Below are positions 5,196-7,540 of a DNA stretch of 7,540 nt, one piece after another. Position 1 is the stretch's first letter. The number at the start of each line of letters is the position of its first letter. The position numbers were made by a program, and so were the translations under genes. The stretch is from NCBI GenBank assembly GCA_012728155.1, contig JAAYFR010000300.1, positions 1-7,540 of the forward strand, read 5' to 3'. The notes below the pieces were generated by a model. It searched no databases. It had not been told where the DNA came from and worked only from the letters and a program-made list of their open reading frames with translations. Origin of the DNA: Bacteroidales bacterium (GTDB lineage: Bacteria; Bacteroidota; Bacteroidia; Bacteroidales; Dysgonomonadaceae).

Positions 5196-7540
5196 ATGGA
5201 TAACAGTCAACTGGCATTTGAATTTGCACTACATACCAACCGGAATCTGTTTATTACCGGTAAGGCGGGGACGGGAAAGACCACCTTTCTGCGCCGACTG
5301 AAAGAGATCACCGGGAAGCAGGTGGCGGTGGTGGCGCCGACCGGTGTGGCGGCGATCAATGCGGGAGGGACTACCATCCATTCGTTTTTTCAATTGCCGC
5401 TCACCCCTTTTGTGCCCACACCTGAGGGGGGGAAGCAGCTGATCAGTCAGACACGGATGCGGAGACATCGCCGTCGGGTATTACAGGAGCTGGAGCTGTT
5501 GGTGATCGATGAGATCAGCATGGTGCGGGCCGATCTGCTGGATGCCATCGATGCTTCCCTGCGCCATTTTCGCTACCGGGGCGACCAGCTTTTTGGTGGT
5601 GTGCAGGTTATCTTTATCGGCGACATGTTTCAGCTCTCACCGGTGGCGAAAGAGGAGGAGTGGCGGTTGCTGTCGGAATATTATCAGAGTCCCTATTTCT
5701 TCCATAGTCGGGCGATTATGCAGGATTCTCCAGTTCACATCGAATTTGAGAAAATTTACCGCCAGACAAATCACAATTTTATAGGGCTGTTGAATGAGAT
5801 CCGGAATGACTGTCTTTCAACCGATAGTTTCCGGATGCTCGAGCAACGCTACGATCCGCAGTTCATACCCCCGGAGGAGGATGATTATATTGTCCTCACC
5901 ACCCATAACTACAAGGCGGATCAGATCAATAATCGGGAGTTGACCAAATTGAAAGGAGAGACCCACCGGTTTGCCGCCAAGATCGACGGAGATTATCCCG
6001 AGAGGAACTACCCTACCGAGCCGGTATTGGAGTTGAAGCCCGGGGCAAAGGTGATGTTCCTCAGGAATGACAACGAGACAGGACGTTTCTATAATGGCAA
6101 GAGGGGTGTGGTGGATAGGTTTGATGGCGACCGTATCATTGTCTGTTGTGATGAGAATGAGTATATCGAAGTGGAACGCGCTGTGTGGGACAATATCGGC
6201 TACTCGACCAATCCCGAGACAAAGCAGATAGAGGAAAATAGCTTGGGACGTTTTACGCAATATCCGCTGCGGCTGGCATGGGCGATCACCATCCACAAGA
6301 GCCAGGGGCTGACCTTCGACAAGGTGGTGATCGATGCGGGACAAGCTTTTGCGGCGGGACAGGTGTATGTGGCGTTGAGCCGTTGCCGCTCACTGGAAGG
6401 AGTCGTGCTGTGGAGCAAGATACACTCCGACGCTATCCGTAACGACCGCCAGATTATAGACTACGAAAGGAATAAGTTGGATGCCGATATGCTGGAAAAT
6501 CAGTTGGAGGAGTCGCGTAAGGCGTACCGCTCCCATCTTCTGCTTTCGGTCTTCGATTTCATGGGCCTCTTGTCGCAGCTCAGGCGACTCTCCTCCCGTA
6601 TAAAGGAGTGGGGGGAGTCATTCAATAAGGAGACACAACCCTATTTACAAAAAGCAGAGCAACAACTGGAGGAGATGGAACGGGTGGCGGCAAAATTTCA
6701 GTTACAGCTGAAATCAATCGTTCAGCAGGCAACTGTCGATGAAGTGCATCTGGGAAACCGTCTGAGCGCTGCCGCCGATTTTTTTATCGAGAAAATCGAC
6801 CTGCTGATCGGAGAATTGCGGAAATCGCCCGCATCGACCGACAGCCGCGCACATGCCGCGGAGTATAATGAGGTGATGCAGGATACCTTTTCCGATCTGG
6901 CGTTGAAAAGGCATCTCCTTTATAAGTTAAAATCTGAAACGACGATTGAAGCCTATTTCAAGGCGAGGAACAGTTTCAGACTTCCTTCATTCAGTGTGAA
7001 TGCCTATGGCGTGGAAGCTTCGGATAAATCGGAATTGTCGCATCCCGGTTTATATCGACTGTTGCTGGAGGAGCGGAATAATATCTGTGGACCGCGGAAT
7101 TTGCCCATTTATCTGGTGGCCGGTAGTAAGACCCTTTACGAGATGGCCGAATATTTGCCCCGGAATAAAAAGGAGTTGCTCCAAATTTCCGGTTTCGGGC
7201 CAGCCAAAGTGGAGAAGTATGGAGAAACATTCCTCTCCATCATCCAGGATTATTGTGAAAGGCATGGTTTAGCCTCCCGCATACCTGAGAAGGGAGCGTC
7301 AAAAAGAAAACGGAAAGAGAAAAAGGAGAAGAAGCCAAAGAAGCAGAAAGGAGACAGCCGTCGGTTAAGCCTGGAGATGTTCCGTGCGGGAAAAACGGTA
7401 GAAGAGATCGCTGAAGAGAGGGGGTTGGCTCTGTCGACCATCGGTACCCATCTGGCGCAATATGTGGAGACGGGCGAACTGAACATCACCGATTTTATTC
7501 CACGGGAGCGGTTGCGTCTGGCGGAAGAGAAATTGAGCGC
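5196..7540 (+). CDS. Pif1/RecD2-like SF1 helicase with HRDC and RQC-type HTH domains (3' end outside window)
   Basis: This is an ATP-driven DNA helicase of superfamily 1B, likely acting in cytoplasmic DNA repair or replication-fork maintenance; the substrate is not known. The frame is open for 781 codons to the window edge. Helicase motifs appear in order: Walker A GKAGTGKTT (22-30), APTGVAA (47-53), VIDEISM (103-109), GDMFQLSPV (142-150), a Pif1-like LRNDNETGRFYNGKRGVV (289-306), TIHKSQG (365-371) and YVALSRCRS (391-399). A helical linker region follows (about 425-600), then an HRDC domain (about 616-690, with ISGFGPAKVEKYGE), a lysine-rich stretch (703-719) and the start of an RQC-type helix-turn-helix (about 724-770, TVEEIAEERGLALSTIGTHL). 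The last two domains are usually seen on RecQ. The ATG at 5196 follows an in-frame stop at 5169-5171. Sampled lines are richer in G+C than in the BREX genes, suggesting a resident gene. All core catalytic residues are present. Confidence 0.9.
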   Translation, partial: MDNSQLAFEFALHTNRNLFITGKAGTGKTTFLRRLKEITGKQVAVVAPTGVAAINAGGTTIHSFFQLPLTPFVPTPEGGKQLISQTRMRRHRRRVLQELELLVIDEISMVRADLLDAIDASLRHFRYRGDQLFGGVQVIFIGDMFQLSPVAKEEEWRLLSEYYQSPYFFHSRAIMQDSPVHIEFEKIYRQTNHNFIGLLNEIRNDCLSTDSFRMLEQRYDPQFIPPEEDDYIVLTTHNYKADQINNRELTKLKGETHRFAAKIDGDYPERNYPTEPVLELKPGAKVMFLRNDNETGRFYNGKRGVVDRFDGDRIIVCCDENEYIEVERAVWDNIGYSTNPETKQIEENSLGRFTQYPLRLAWAITIHKSQGLTFDKVVIDAGQAFAAGQVYVALSRCRSLEGVVLWSKIHSDAIRNDRQIIDYERNKLDADMLENQLEESRKAYRSHLLLSVFDFMGLLSQLRRLSSRIKEWGESFNKETQPYLQKAEQQLEEMERVAAKFQLQLKSIVQQATVDEVHLGNRLSAAADFFIEKIDLLIGELRKSPASTDSRAHAAEYNEVMQDTFSDLALKRHLLYKLKSETTIEAYFKARNSFRLPSFSVNAYGVEASDKSELSHPGLYRLLLEERNNICGPRNLPIYLVAGSKTLYEMAEYLPRNKKELLQISGFGPAKVEKYGETFLSIIQDYCERHGLASRIPEKGASKRKRKEKKEKKPKKQKGDSRRLSLEMFRAGKTVEEIAEERGLALSTIGTHLAQYVETGELNITDFIPRERLRLAEEKLS

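Noticed and set aside
5817..6344. Open minus-strand frame of 175 codons inside the helicase gene
   Set aside because: It lies wholly opposite conserved helicase motifs and is rich in I, L and H, as expected for an antisense shadow of a G+C-richer gene.

Overview
The window looks like chromosomal DNA of a member of the Bacteroidota, most likely Bacteroidales. Three things point there: starts preceded by A-rich sequence instead of a Shine-Dalgarno motif, several copies of the TAnnTTTG -7 promoter element in the one non-coding gap, and a Pif1-like helicase carrying HRDC and RQC-type helix-turn-helix domains, an architecture I associate with this phylum. The genus cannot be fixed from the sequence.

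Layout. Positions 1-4553 on the minus strand hold the start of a BREX (bacteriophage exclusion) operon in the order brxA, brxB, brxC, with brxC running off the left edge. A 642-base AT-rich divergent gap (4554-5195) follows. It contains promoter-like boxes, a small inverted repeat, a 14-base tandem repeat and what looks like the wreck of a small gene whose last codons overlap the start of brxA. From 5196 to the right edge, on the plus strand, lies a large helicase gene that runs out of the window.

How the parts fit. The brxA-brxB-brxC order, with no brxE or brxF in front, is that of type 1 (or type 5) BREX. In type 1 the next genes would be the adenine methylase pglX, the alkaline-phosphatase-like pglZ and the Lon-like brxL, all beyond position 1. 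BREX methylates host DNA at a non-palindromic site and blocks replication of unmethylated phage. BrxA, BrxB and BrxC are core components whose exact mechanism is only partly understood. The genes overlap or nearly touch, so they are almost certainly co-transcribed and translationally coupled.

The helicase is visibly richer in G+C than the BREX genes (hand counts of single 60-base lines gave roughly 42-65% against 32-48%; the whole genes were not computed). This fits a resident chromosomal gene beside an acquired defence operon. The least expected observation is the decayed or recoded small reading frame at 4540-4803, read with two in-frame stops and joined by overlap to brxA.
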